Assembly: GCF_030247195.1 (NCBI RefSeq)
Contig: NC_080671.1
Coordinates: 66,463,412 to 66,527,411, forward strand
Source: Topomyia yanbarensis
Lineage: Eukaryota; Arthropoda; Insecta; Diptera; Culicidae
DNA length: 64,000 nucleotides
Direction of reading: 5' to 3'
The notes under the pieces were generated by a model. That model made no database searches. It was not told where the DNA came from and was given only the letters and a program-made list of their open reading frames with translations. The position numbers and the translations under genes were made by a program. Positions 24,407 through 40,860 of the stretch are shown one piece after another. Position 1 is the first letter of the stretch; each line of letters opens with the position of its first letter.

Positions 24407-26032
24407 CCGTTATGTGTCTGACGCGGTACCCGGGCACCTTTTTAGGTTTCAATTAATGAAATTCACATTCCGTAGCTGGGAAATGAAACTTTGTGACATT
24501 TTAGAATTTCACTAAGTCAAGCTTTTGGGTTAATAATATTATTAGTATAGTAAGGGGGAAGTGAGGCCCTTGATTTTTTTTACTACGTAGCAGGCCGACG
24601 TGGGTACCCAGGTACCCACAAAACTGAAGTACCAATAACTAAGGTAATTTCCAGCCGATTTTGATACTTTTGGGTGTTTTGGATTCGGGAACTCATCCAC
24701 TATTAGACTTGGTAAAAATGAATCGGGTTACCTGTTTCAGTGCTGGGCTACCATTTGTGAATTTCAATGGAATACTAGCAATATGGGTATCAAAATTCTT
24801 GGAATTGCATCAGTAGGTTGTATCTCGTGGTTTTGGAACTATTTGGTGATTTGACCTCGGAACGGACATTCTGGAGCAGATTCCCTTGGGGCCGTGAGTG
24901 GCCATTCCATTCCAATTCCATTTTTCAAATTGTCATATCGTCGCTGTTGTGCTATCTTATGACAAGCGCCATTTTGTACATTTCGAGAAAAACGATTTTT
25001 AAAGTTTGAGATTGAATATCTTGAAACTTATAAATGGTGTAAACAATTCAAAGAATACAATAGATGCTGCTATCTGTCCTGTATTAATCTCTTAAATATT
25101 ACGTAGATCGGTTGACTATGTTGCGAGTTATTACTATAAATGTAAACAAAAGTCGCACTCACACGTGTCATAGGTGTGTATTGATGACAAAATTTGTATG
25201 GCGTGTCATAATCGTGCATGGAAAATTTTCCATAGAAAAAAATCATCAATTATAAACTTTTATTCATATCTTTGGCTTCATTTGGACTATACACAATCGG
25301 TGAGATGCATTTTGAAGGAAATGAGTCAGGGAATCTAGAAAAAATAATTATTTTTGCACACAGTGTTGCCAAGTATGCTATATTTCCAGTTTAAAACTTA
25401 AATTGCATTTTTCTCACAATTCTTGCCATTTTTGTTTTGAAAATGTTTATGCCATTGTGTTTCTCAGATAGTTTCACATATAAAAACATCTTATACATCA
25501 AGATAATTTGAGCCAATTCCCAGACACAGTCATTTGAAGCAAAAAAATAAAAATTTCTCAGCACGTTTCTCGCTATATCTCAGTAACCAAGCAGAATGTC
25601 AAAATTCTGTAAACGCCACTTTGTAGAGATTTTTTAGACAAGTAATGTGGCATATCTAACTCAGTTCACCCCAAAATGGCGTTTGTCATAAGATAGCACA
25701 ACAGCGACGATATGGTCACGTAACAATAAATAACAGACTTCTGAGACAACTTGAAGAGTTCTGATGCTCATATTGCTAGGACATTATTAAAATTTACAAA
25801 TCGTACCCTAGTACTGGAACATTACTCCGTAAAATCCGGATTACCAAGAACCAGGTTCATTCATACGGTTCAACTTTACAGAATCAAAAAGTGGATGAAT
25901 TCCTGAATCCAAAATATCTAAAAGTTCCAAATCGGTTGAAGGAAGCCATACTTAAGAGCATTTCAATTTGTGGGTACCCGGGTACCCTCGTTGACCTGTT
26001 AAAGGTGTTTTTTTTTGTTGGACGCATAACGG
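24407..26032. mobile_element. TTAA-flanked non-autonomous element with CCGTTATG ends
   Basis: TTAA at 24403-24406 precedes CCGTTATGTGTCT; the other end is GGACGCATAACGG followed by TTAA at 26033-26036. Subterminal GGTACCCGGG blocks occur near both ends (24424 and 25975). The 1,626-bp element has no transposase. TTAA duplication plus CC-ended inverted repeats fits piggyBac-type mobilisation. Another inverted-repeat element is nested inside. Confidence 0.75.
24934..25714. mobile_element. Nested MITE with ~41-bp terminal inverted repeats
   Basis: CATATCGTCGCTGTTGTGCT starts the left arm (24934) and its complement ends the right arm (25714). The arms agree over about 41 bp with one difference. 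No coding capacity. It lies entirely inside the TTAA element at 24407-26032. A target duplication is not clear. Confidence 0.75.
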
Positions 26033-26514
26033 TTAAAGACAAACAAGTTGTTTACAGTTCAATATTTTTGTAACAGTTGAGATTTGATAGTTTGTGTAGA
26101 ACGATTTGTTCGCTAAATATGATTCTCTATCACGCCTCGAGAGATTCTTAACAATGAACCAAACACCCTGTATATGGTAGAGCTCCCTGGTTTAATTCCA
26201 GTAAATTAGTCTGCATACTCACACTACTACAAGTACGTTCGGAAACTCATCTCCGTTGAATCTTTTTAGACTGATCAATATGTATACAGTTTTGTTCTAT
26301 CGCATCCGTCGTCCCAATTCCCTACCTTTTTAATTGTCAACAGATGCGAAAATAATAGGTATAAATTCAAGCGTTTCACCCGCACTTGATTTGTATCGTG
26401 ATTAATGAAACTTGAACAATTACTAAAAATGAAATAGAAATTTGTTGAGTAGAAAATGCCGCCCCATGATTTTGCCGCTCGGGGCGGCTGCCCCCTGATA
26501 GCGCTAAAGAAGAA

Positions 26515-29093
26515 GAACAATTCTTGACGAACGATGGTTGTAGCCCGTCGGACCCCGGACCCTTGGAACTGTTAATCCCCCGAAGATTAATATGTACCTG
26601 ATGTTCGGTGAATGATGTTGCAGGCAAATTCCAAGTGAACATTGGCAAACTACTCAAGTACGATTCAGACAAAGGTGGTGAGTTGATGTCCTGTCTTGAT
26701 AGTTGACGCATTCCGGGATTCCACTGGAGCACGTTTTGTTCCGCAGGTAAGATCAAAAGCGAAAGTATGTGGCATTCACGAGCTCGAATTGGCGTTCTAA
26801 TTCCCGCACGGACGTTTTGTCGGTTTCGCCTCTTGTTCTAAAAAATCGTTTTCGAACCTTCCTGAGACGATTTCGATGATTTCGTAACTCAGCATTCCAT
26901 CAAGGTCGTTTGTTATCCGGACGGCGTGTGCGTTTCCTCCTGGGATTTGTATGGAGCAAAGCTGTCAACTGTCCACTTGACCGATTCAGTACTAACCAAT
27001 GTACGTGCTCTGTAGATCCAAGAAATTGACCTGTCACCACGCTGATGCCAGTTCCAAGCTCTTCTCATATCCTTTTTCATTCTTTTAAGCTTAACCCTCT
27101 AGTGCCCAAATTTTTATTTGGCTTGAAAAAACTTTTGTAGGTGGGTTTCGTGATGAGAATAACGAAAATAATGTTGATAATTTATATAAGCAATGGATTT
27201 TTCATTAAAGCCTTAAAATAAGTAGGCCGCCTAGAGGCGGTGTTGGGCACCTGGGCGAATAAAAATCAAAAACTTTTTTTCTTCTAGTTACTTCAACATA
27301 AGCGAATTCAGATGGTTTATATTTTGGATTCCATCAGAACGCAAATTACCTAAGTTAAGGAGTATTTCTCTAGTGCTTTGGTTGTTTAATTATTGACTTT
27401 TAATTTATAGTAGGGGAGACCAGTGTCTGCTGGCGATGGTTTCACTTATCATGTTTTATTTTTTAATTTAAGAAGATTATGTAACAGAGAATTTTCGAGA
27501 TTCTTCAGGTGAAATTCCGAAGTAAACAAACAAAAAAGAACAACTTTTGTTTGTGGTTACGTATATTGTATATACGACCACGGAAAGTTCTTTTCGCGCG
27601 CTACCGAAAAATCTAGTCATTCGTAGAATAGCTTTGAACTAGCTCTAAATAACAAAAATGCTGAAATTTAAAAACTTCACCTAGGGTAATGAGCCTATTT
27701 TCGCCCTAACCATGTGAAGCCGGTGGTTAGAGCAGTGTTAGCCATCTTTGTTCAACGCATTGGAAAGCAAAGCTACTAGTGCCAATTCATACGCATTGCA
27801 TCAATTGTATTCCGAGTAATTAAAGAAATGGTGAGGCACCCTTCCTAATACGACTCAAATGGGCTCTACACTCTAATATGCTCGAAAACTTAACGCTTAA
27901 CGTGAACGAAACAGAATGTGATGCAACATAAGTACATGGGAGAATGTATTACACAGTACTTGAAGTGCAGGACTATAAACAGCGCCATATGTCTAATACA
28001 AAAGGAGAAAAAAAAGATTCCGCCAACTTACTCCAGACTCTCCTAAATATAATTAAATGATAAGGACATCCATATTCTAACAGCAGCATTCACCCAAAGA
28101 TTTTAAAACATGCTTCTTTTCAGCTAAAATTGCACATAAAGCTAATTTCGGTACGATAAGTAATCACAAAAGACTGAATTTTTTTCGCCCAGGTGCCCAA
28201 CACCGCCTATAGGCGGGCAAAGTGTTTTACCAAAAAAGCTAAACTTTCGAATTATTCCACTAAACCAATTCGCATCTACAGTAAAATGCTACTAACAGGC
28301 TACTCAAAAATATATTTTTTAGTTATTAAAATTTCCAAAAGTAGTTAAAATTTGTTTAATGAAGATTACCACTAAACACAAAATAGTTTTTTTTTCCACG
28401 TTTTCATGGAATTTTCAACTTTGAGCTTCAATTGCCTTTAACAGAAAGCTACGATTATTCAAACAATGTGTGTGTATGAAAGGTGTGAGCATTGGGAAGA
28501 AATACTAGTGCGGATGACAACATGCAATCATGTTTTAGAAGTTTTATTTAGATTTTTAAACAGACCGCCTAGAGGCGGTGTTGGGAACTAGAGGGTTAAG
28601 CTTAACGGTACGAAGTGGACAAGTTTAAGAAGAAACTCCTATGCTACTATGAATGAGTTTGTCGCATCCCCGACGTCATCCAAGTCGTCTAGTTGACTAA
28701 TTGAAATTTAGTCGCCAAGTATTCCAATAAGAGATCCCAGTTTGTAGATTTAGGATTACGATACCAATTTGAGGGTGACATGAAGATGATCGAAAAATAT
28801 ATATTTATGATCGGATGAAGACGATTCAGTTTCATTTGGAACCTGATAATTTCCCAGCTCATGTGAATCTCTTTCAGAGCAAAGCGTTATGTCTAACACC
28901 TCCTCTCTTCCAGACCTCGCAAAAGCTGGTCGGTTTCCTACATTCAGAATATGGAGATTTGTACTACCTGCGTACTCCATAAGTTCAGAGCCTCTCAGAT
29001 TGATATCTGAGCTGTCCCAAATGATGTGATGAGCATTTGCATCACTGCCGATAATGAGCGGAAGCCAATTTCTGCTACAATATGATACAACGA
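26515..29093 (-). pseudogene. LOA-like LINE: end of endonuclease to start of RT
   Basis: Minus-strand reading from 29093 gives the second half of an apurinic-type endonuclease ([20 protein letters not shown], then [15 protein letters not shown] and [11 protein letters not shown] near 28800). A linker with stops and frameshifts follows, then a pre-RT segment (FTEHQVHINLRGINSSKGPG at about 26620-26560). It stops abruptly at about 26515. The upstream endonuclease half lies at 37519-37880 on the other side of the AT tract and BEL insertion. A TTAA-flanked MITE (27095-28595) interrupts it. GSDANAHH carries the endonuclease active-site Asp and Asn. Confidence 0.8.
27095..28595. mobile_element. TTAA-flanked piggyBac-type MITE, 1.5 kb
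   Basis: TTAA at 27091-27094 precedes CCCTCTAGTGCCCAA; the right end is TTGGGAACTAGAGGG followed by TTAA at 28596-28599. Subterminal blocks (CCGCCTAGAGGCGGTGTTGG near 27227 and again at 28564, inverted near 28198) are spread through the element. No transposase is encoded. It splits the LINE, whose reading resumes on both sides, which confirms the boundaries. Confidence 0.88.
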
Positions 29094-30442
<1,349 letters not shown>

Positions 30443-33400
30443 CTCCCCCCGGAATGCGGTTAGGGTCTTCCTGAAGAGCATTCTTCTCAACGCCTACGTC
30501 CAGGACAGCGAGTTTAACGGCAGGTCTCTCGTAGATTCCGTTGGCTGTCTGCACCGTCGCCCATCTCACTTGTCCATCTGCACCAGGTTTGACACAGATA
30601 ACTCGACCCTTCGGCCAGCAGTTCCGCCGTAGGTTTGGGTCCACGATGACGACGACGTCGCCGACTGCAATGGGTTTTACTGGTGTGATCCACTTCGGTT
30701 TCCGAGTTAGTGTTGGAAGATAGTCTCTAACCCACAGCTTCCAGAACCGGTTAGCCATGGTCTGCGAACGTTGCCAGCTGTTTCGTAGAGCTGCAGAGCT
30801 GTCATCGAACGGTACCCACGGTTGTAGGCCATTTTGACTACCCAGCAGAAAGTGGTTGGGCGTCAGCACTGGAGATTCGTCATCCTCCAGCGGGACGCTA
30901 GTGAGTGGCCGCGAGTTGAGAACGTTCTCAACTTCCACCAACGCGTTCTGGAGCACCTCGTGAGTTGGCGTAGCATTCGATTGCAGCACAGTTAGGTTCC
31001 GTTTCACGGACTGAACCAGACGCTCCCAAGCTCCCCCCATGTGGGGAGAGACTGGCGGATTGAAAGTCCATTCCGTTCGAGCCGTAGTGAACTCCCGCAT
31101 CAGCCGGTCGTCGTCGAGTTCCTGTAGCGCTAGCTGCAGCTCCTTACTGGCGCCCTGGAAGTTTGTGCCACGGTCGCTGTAGATCACTGCCGGAACTCCC
31201 CTTCTAGCAAAGATGTTCCGTATAGCCATCATACAGGAATCTGTCGTCAGTGTGTGAGCGAGTTCTAAGTGTACGGCGCGAATGGTAAGACATGTTGCCA
31301 GTACCCCCCAACGTTTCTCTGTGCGTCGTCCGACGGATACCGTCATTGGGCCAAAATAGTCTATCCCCATGTACGTAAATGGTCGAGCAAAGGCAGCCAG
31401 GCGAGCGAGTGGTAGATCGGCCATCGCAGGTGGTTGCGGGGCAGCCTGGTTATTTTTACACTGTTGGCACTCCTTCCGGATCGCACGGTACGTTGCCTTC
31501 AGACGTGGACTGCGGAATCGCTGGCGAAGCTCGTTGATGATCGTCTCATGGTTCTGGTGGTTAAACTGCTTGTGTGCGTTGGACACGATAAGCCTAGTGA
31601 TGTGGTGATTCCGTGGAAGAATAACCGGATTAGCGGCGTCGTAATCTGTGAATTTACATTCTTGGGTTCGGCCGCGGGCCCTTAGAACGCCGTTCTTGTC
31701 AAGAAAGGCGCACATCTTGCTTAGCGAACTGTTGTTTTTTATAAACTTGCGTTGCTGGGTGGTTGATAACGGTTCATTCAGGACTGCTATCTCATCGGGA
31801 TACGCACTGCGCTGTGCAAGACGAAACAGGTAATTTTCCGCTTTTCTTAGCTCGTCACGAGTCAGAGGGCCACTCTGCCTTGGTTGTTTCATCTTAGCTT
31901 GCCTCAGGTTGTCTACAAAACGGGTCACATAAGCCATTCGGCGCAGTAGAGAAGACCATTCCGAGAAATCATGTGGCTGAACCACTGGGTCCAACAGCAC
32001 GGTATGAAGCAGAAGATGAGGCCGCAACTCCTCTTTAGTCGATCCAAATGAGTGCGGGAAAACAGGCCATGCTTCCTTCGGTTGCCAGAGAAAATTGGGA
32101 CCGCAGAACCATCGACTGGAGGCAGTCATATCTGGAGCTCGTGTCCATTTGGTTCCCTCGTCTGCCACGTTCAGCTTCGTTGGCACCCACTGCCATTCGT
32201 TGACGTTCGTCGTTTCCAGGATCTCGCTAACACGGAAGGCCACGAATTGGCTATACCGACGGTGATCCGAGTTGAGCCAGCAGAGGACATCTCTGGAGTC
32301 AGACCAGAAGAAACGTTGATTGATTTTGACGGATAGCGATTGGGCAATGGTTCCCGCTAATCTCACGCCTATCACAGCGGCTTGCAGTTCGGACTTCGGA
32401 ATGGAGAGAAACTTTAACGGCGCGACTCTCGTCTTTGCTCCGGCCAGTCTGCATTCGATGGTTTCTCCTTCCTGAAAACGCAAATACACTGCAGCTGCGA
32501 AACCGTTCTCGCTTGCGTCGACGAACGTGTGCAGTTGTACCACCGTTCCGTCCGTCGCGGATGTGAGTGTTCGGTAGCATCGAGGTATTTCGATAGACGA
32601 TACCTGCGGCAACACTGTCAGCCATGCCAACCACTTTTGAAACAACGACTCATCGATGAGGTCATCCCAGCCGACTGAAGTTCTCCAGATTTCTTGCAGC
32701 AAGGATTTTAGTTGCATTAGGAAGTGTGCTATGAGTCCTAAGGGATCGAATATCATCATTAATGTACGAAGCACTTCGCGTTTTATCGGTCGTCGCTGCC
32801 CACTGATCAGTAGCTGCTCGTACCGCGGTGACATTTTATATGTGAAGCAGTCTGTTGAGTTGTTCCACCACATTCCGAGAACCCGTTCTGACACGTGTTT
32901 GTCGCCGATACTGAGGCTTTTCTCATCGGAGCCTGTTTCGCTCATAGCTGCCACAACTCTGGGTGAGTTGGAGATCCAGTTCCGCATTTCGAAGCCTGCT
33001 GACCTGTGCGCTGTCTGTACTTCTCGAACCACTTGTATTGCTTCCTCCTCAGATTCCACACTCAGAAGCATATCGTCAACGTAGTGTTGCTTTACGATTG
33101 CGTGAACTGCTTCTGGGTGTTCTTGTTCGAATCTCTTTGCATTGTAATTTTTTACGTATTGTGCCGTACTCGGCGAGCAGCATGCGCCGAACGTCATTAC
33201 CTGCACTACGTAGACGCTAGGGTCGATATCTGTCTCGCAGGCCTTCCAGAAGAAGCGTTGGCAATGTTGGTCGTCCTCCCGCATCCTTACTTGGTGGTAC
33301 ATCTCACGGATGTCGCCGCATACCGCTGTCCGAAACTCCCGGAACTGGATCAGAACAGATAGAAGAGATGTCAGTTGGTCTGGGCCTTTTAACAGAACTG

Positions 33401-36400
33401 AGTTGAGTGAAACTCCAAAGGCGGTGGCAGCTGCATCCCATACGAGTCTCGTTTTGCCCGGCTTGTTCGGATTGACGATTGGAAATATCGGAAGGTACCA
33501 AACTCGTGGGCGGTTTACTTCCAGCTCTTCCGCGGACAACTTGCGAATGTAGCCTTTGTTGATATGATCCTGGATTTTCGCGTTCAATTCGCCCGCCAGA
33601 AGTGGATCCTTCTTCATGCGGTTATCTAGGCATCGCCATCTTCGCAGTGCCATCGCTGCACTATCCGGAAGTCGGACCGAATCGTACTTCCATAGAAGCC
33701 CGGATTCAAAGCGACTGTCTACGGGCCGAGTGAGTGATTCCAGCATTGACTGTGCTCGTTGGTCCTCGTGTGACAGAAGTAGTTTACTTTGCTTAGATAT
33801 GCCCAAGCTGTCGAGGGCAAAATAACCTTTGACGAGTTCGTGAAGATCTTCACTGGTCTCTCTGTTGCACTGGCAAATCTGTAGCGCATGATAGTTTACG
33901 TAGTGCCCAGCATTCTTCTCTCCCACACAACTGCCGAAAACAATCCAGCCGAGCCGTGTTTTGATTGCAATCGGCTCATTTGACTGTCCTTCGCGACTCT
34001 TCATTGCATATCCGAGAGTGGCATTATCCAAGCCGATTAGGATTCGCGGATTGGCCTCGTTATACGACTCAATCGGTAGTCCCATGAGGTGCTGGTATCT
34101 CTGTTGCAACTCCGAGGTAAGGAGAGTCTGTGGTCGGATCTGCAAATTTCTGATCGTTCGTACACTGGAGAGATCATACCTCTTGATCGGGTTCGTTACA
34201 CTGGAGATTTGAAGACTAACGTTTTGTGATCTGTTTTCGATCTTGGTGGTTTCGCCTGTCCACTTCAGGCACAGTGGATTCTTTGGTCCCCTTAACCCGA
34301 GCTCGTCTGCTAAACTCTGTTCTAGAAGCGTGAGTTCTGAGCCGTCGTCCAGGAATGCGTAGGTTCGAATTGCCTTCGATGGTCCGTATAAAATGACCGG
34401 AACTACTCTGAACAAGATCTCCGACTGCACTTGGTGCAAGTTGCAACTCTTCTCGTAAACAGCGGCTGCTGTAGGAGATTCACCAGATCGAGGGTTTCCG
34501 TAACCGTGAAGCAGAGGATGGTGCAGATATGTACAGCCGTTTGTTCCGCATGGTTTTTCTTGTTTACATGACCCGTTGTGCTTACGCAGGCATTTGCGAC
34601 AAAGTTTGTAAGTTCTTACTGTCGCCCACTTCGAATCGTAGCTTAAGGCCACGAACTGTTTGCATTTGGCCAGCATTGTACAATCCCCCTTGCACGCCAC
34701 GCACTTCTTGATGTCAACGATGATTGGTTTCTGTGGAGAGTTGGCTGTTTTCGAATCCTTAGAGTCTATTTCCGAGTGAACATTCAAGAAACCATCCCGC
34801 TTAGTACCGCGAAACCGTTGATCGCTGAATACGGTATCTACGACCGCACTTGCATCCTCTGCTGTCTCGTACAGCCACGTACTGAAATCCAATAGGTTCG
34901 GAGTGGGGTTGTTCCTTGAGAACCTGGCCCAGCTCAGCTTCAACGTTGGTGGCAACCTCCCTACTAACTCGTATCGCAGCGATGCATTGTAGACGAAGTC
35001 ACTAACCTCACACGCTTGAATGGTAGCGACCAAATTCTCAACTGTCAGCGCGAAGTTCACCACTGTCTCCAACTTCTCTATGCTCGGTGACGGCAATGAT
35101 CGTATCTTCTTGATAACCGCCTGCACGATTGCTTCCGGGCGTCCATAGAGCATCTTGAGAGTTGAAAGGACTCCCGCAACGTTCGATGGATGGAGCAGGC
35201 GACATCTTACTGCTTCCAATGCTCTTCCTTTCAAGCACTTACGCAACCGTAACATATTTTCCTCATTGGAGAATCCGCACATCTGAGTCGACGAGTTAAA
35301 CATCGAGAAGAACAGCGGCCAATCTTCCGGATTACCACTGAAGTCCGGCAAATCCTTCGAAACTGCCTGGCGTGCGGCGATTTGACTTCGATTCAACACA
35401 CAAGCCGTGTCGTCACTGAGCCCATGCGCTGGGAGGGATGGTCGTCCAACGGGGGTGGAACGCTGACCTGGTACAAACGCATTCGCTTCGACCCATGATC
35501 CAGCCTCCGGTGCGAGAGCGACTGATTGTCGCATATGGGAGCTGCCGAAGATTGGCCGAGTCTCTTGTTGGCCGGAAACACGTTGTGGGGGTCGTCGGAG
35601 TTGGATATTAACTCGAGTCGCACGCTGCTGATCTGGAACTGGAGCATGGTGCTCTATAGACGCAGTCGAGTTCCTCGGTGGACGTTTCTCTAGTTCCTCG
35701 GCCTCAGATCCGCAGTCAACCTTCTCGCCGTATCCATCCGTGTCGTCTATCCACTTCTTCACCTTCGACATTGATACTGATTGGGGTTCACTAACAATCG
35801 ACGAGCAGTCGCTACCGCCCTCTAACAGAATCTTGTACTTGAGTTCTAAATATCGTCGTTCCAACTCCTTTTCCTCCTCTAACCATTGTAGTTCCAAAGC
35901 TTGTCTCCGTTTGGCCTGACTTCCGATGCTGCTTGCCTTGCTCTTTGACCGTACAGTGGATGTGGTACTGCTTACGTTGGGGGTATGCAGAGGGGAAGGG
36001 GTTAGATCCTTTGCGTGTTCGCAGTTCATGCACATCCAGCTCACGTCAGCAATCCCTTCTGACACTTCTACACACGAGAAATGATACCACTCATTGCAAC
36101 CGTCACACTGAACCATTCGACTATTATCACGCTCATCACACACTTGACAATGACCGACCCGATTCTTTCGTACGCGGCGGAACGGATTACGTTTGACTAC
36201 GTTCGTTTTATTTTTCTCGGCGGTATCCTTTTCCTTAGGATTTGCTCCCGGCCGGTTGGATTCATTGGTAACTTTATCATTTACCTGTTCGCTAGGGGGA
36301 GGATGGACAAACACTTTAATCGCCGAATCCTTAGCGTTCGTTTCGTCCTTCTGCAGCTCAGTCGTAGTCGCTTGGACGTTGTGACCGTCAACTGCCGCGT

Positions 36401-36508
36401 CACCACCTGGGGTGACCTTATCGACCGTCTTTTTGCTGGATCCGGATTTGGCTTTCCTGGATGACATCCTTCCTCCGTGAAGCAATTCTCGTAACAGAAT
36501 TTATAAGA

Positions 36509-37880
<1,372 letters not shown>

Positions 37881-38689
37881 TAGTGTCAGTCATACTACGT
37901 GAGTGCCTTTGCGAAAAAAAATGTTCTGTCTTTTCGTTCTTTTGTTCACTCAGTTTGACTGAAGCCTCTCGATGACAGTCAGTTTTGAAAATTATTGTCA
38001 TTAAGCCAAGCAAAGGAAATTTTAAATTCTGCACGATGCAAGTCTTGAATTCAATATTACAGTTAAAATACATTGCCTATCAAACAATTGGTTTGGTTGT
38101 TAACCGAAAATTGGTTGAGGAATATTTCATTTTCATTTTTCGTCACCGATTCGATAAGATTTGCGAGCAGCGTAAATTGCTCATGTAATGTCATATTTGA
38201 TAATATGATATTCATTCTGTATTATATGGGATTCCCTAATAACATAAAACTTCTGTTTATTCGCAGTCTAGAGCACCCAATCACAGTAGGCAGGGTTAAA
38301 ATGCAAGGAAATCAAAAGAAATATATGATGTGTTTTGATCATGTTGATGTGTTCGGTTAGTTAAAAATATGCTCTGTCTGTTGATAAATATTTTAGCAGT
38401 AAACCAGGTCAAAAACAACATGGATTACTATCAATTCAGGAGCATATAAGCTATAAGTATCCTTCAAGTTTAACTAACAGTGTGTTACTGATTTCGATCA
38501 AATTTTAAGCAAGTGCAAAGGGTCAATAAACACTGTCTAGTGATTGAATCGTAAATGGTTATTGTTTAGTGAATAAAAACTACGCTTGGCGTGGTAGACA
38601 AAAAGGAAAGAAAAATTAGAGAACTGTACATTTAATTTCCAACATAAATTGCACAACAACTAGAGGACACCAAGCAAATTGGGATGTTA
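37881..38689. other. Intronic, nothing recognised
   Basis: AT-rich, with short open frames only. It may include 5' leader sequence of the LINE at 37519-37880, but no ORF1 is recognised. Confidence 0.4.
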
Positions 38690-38960
38690 ACGCATATAGC
38701 GAGCCATATCGGGTTTAAATGGGACACGATGATTTGATTCCCACGATTTGCGAAGAAAATAATGGTCCACTGTGTCAGAAATTCGCATAAAACAGTAAGG
38801 GCAAAACCCAAAATGCTCCATGCGCGACTGGCATATTTTAAACCCTCCAGTAATCAGTCCAGCCAAGCTCAATTCTTGACCGGATGCCACGCGACCTCTG
38901 GACAGGTTCGTGTGTGCACATCGAAATTTGATAACCGAAATTCAGCAAAACTTCAACGAA
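38690..38960 (-). pseudogene. LINE C-terminal zinc-knuckle fragment
   Basis: Minus-strand reading gives GQELSLAGLITGGFKI, FGFCPYCFMRISDTVDHYFL and a run of basic residues. The Cys-x2-Cys...His pattern resembles the C-terminal zinc knuckle after the RT domain in R1- or Jockey-type LINEs. A frameshift breaks the expected last Cys. The clade is not determined. Confidence 0.55.
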
Positions 38961-40860
38961 ATACCATCAACTCACCAAACCCCAGCCAACAAAAAGTCTC
39001 ACCAAACCCCCAGCCAACAAAAATCCGGCAAAATGATTCCGATCATCGGCGAAAAAATAGGTGTTTAGACCGAACGCTCCAATGCCTAATGCAGCATACT
39101 GGGAAGCTAGTCATGATTTTACGATTCCTTGGTCATTGTGCTATACTTGAGGTTACTTATCGGATTTTCACTTGCAGTGACTTTAGTTTTCCAATATTTC
39201 TCGTGCACGATCATAAATAATCAATGAATAATGTTGTGAATTTCACGAAATAGTTTATTAGAAAATACCAAGACTGATTTGATTCTGTGAACTAATTCTA
39301 TGAAAACCCTGAAATTATCTCAAATTATCATTTTCTGATTTTATTAGACAAGTTAAAAAAATAACCCTTACAATTGTTCGTTAAATTTTAGTGTGTAGTG
39401 AAAAATTCCGTGTTCTCTATTTCCGCAAATTTTCAATGTCGAGTATATTCAACATAATGTAGGAATGTAGCGAAAAGGTTGTCGTTATAGTGACAGCGTA
39501 CCAGTGTTTTAATATTTTACCATGTAGTTCCCGTTACCAAAAGACAGGGTAGGGCAGCAGAGAGTTATGTTTCATAGCAGTTCAATTACGGCGCCTCCTA
39601 GTGAAAGAACCCACCTCGAAGGTTTTGATCTCGTGAGCAACTATGCCGAAAGTTCAGACCCGCGAAAAAATCAGGAAATTGAAATACATTAGGTCAATCT
39701 ACTGACATGCTCACTAGCGCTACCTAATGGTAGTATGCTGAAATATTCGTTATACCCTCTCATAGTTTTTAAATTACTTTCTAAAAAATCTGGATCTTGA
39801 GATATCGTAAGCTGAAAAAATAATATGCTCACTGGCGCTACCTAGCGATAGAATTTTAGTACAAACTGTTACATCGTCCGTTGCTAGTACTTGATCTTCT
39901 GAGCAAGTTTATGTGATCGAGATCACGAGATAAATCGCACGTTTTATTAACCTAGTTTTAACAATTTCAAATTTTATTGTTGCGCTTGAGGTATGTCAAT
40001 GCACAAAAATGATTATATCTAACCCAGAACATGTTATCTGAGGAATACATAGTGGTTTGACATGGATAAATGCCTTTGCAACAAAATGATAGCGAAAAAT
40101 CCCAAAGTGTTGTACAAAGTAGAACAGCGCGAGTGCTCGAGGGTTAAATTGAACCGTTTGCAAATGAAATTATCGGCAGTTTCGAAAAATCATGTTTTGA
40201 GATAAACGTGTTTAAAGTTTTGAGAATTATTCGATGAAATATTCGTGTTAGAACGTCAATATTTGGTAACACTTACATGGAATTATGGATTTTGGACATC
40301 GCTAATTACGAATCTGCCGTCAATTTTTCGAAATTCAAAATGGTTAATCCAATATGGCGGATCCTCACTAAAAAAATAAGTGATATTTCAGCCAAAATCG
40401 AGAAAAAGGAATGTTTGGTTTTTTAATCTTTCGGATTCTCCTCGCCAGTAACTAACACCAATGCTAGTAGGATAAGTCAGAACCAGCACCAAATTGGCGC
40501 CAGTCCGACACAACAATCCAAAAAGTCACACGTCTTGCGTGAACGCTTAAACAACTGCCTAGTACCGAGTGATGTCTCGGATAGTAAGCGCAGAAGTTTA
40601 TGATTGCTTACGAGGACTATTGAATCGAAACCGTCCTATTTTGCCAAAGTTCCCGAAATAAAGAAATTATCAAAAAATCTTTAGAGGACTTTTTAATGGA
40701 GCCACTCTGTACATTATAGAGTCACACATCGTGCTCGTGATATATTTTACAAAATAAGATATCGCGGATTAGTTACACTTGAATGATACAGTTCATATTG
40801 TTATTTTACTACGAGTAAAAAAATCCGATAGCAACCAATAAAGAGCCTATCTCGATAAGG
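38961..40860. other. Intronic, degenerate repeats
   Basis: No gene. A ~23-bp phrase CCAGCCAACAAAAA is doubled near 38980-39025. A 'tgctcact(a/g)gcgctacct' phrase occurs near 39707 and 39829, giving a ~120-bp tandem pair. GGCGCC-containing phrases near 40490 resemble those near 7430. Confidence 0.4.

Noticed and set aside
30541..36464. Many 60-142-codon plus-strand frames opposite the BEL polyprotein
   Set aside because: Shadows of the 2,061-codon minus-strand frame; no domains of their own.
38762..39220. 152-codon plus-strand frame
   Set aside because: Low-complexity, no domain, and partly antisense to a LINE zinc-knuckle fragment.
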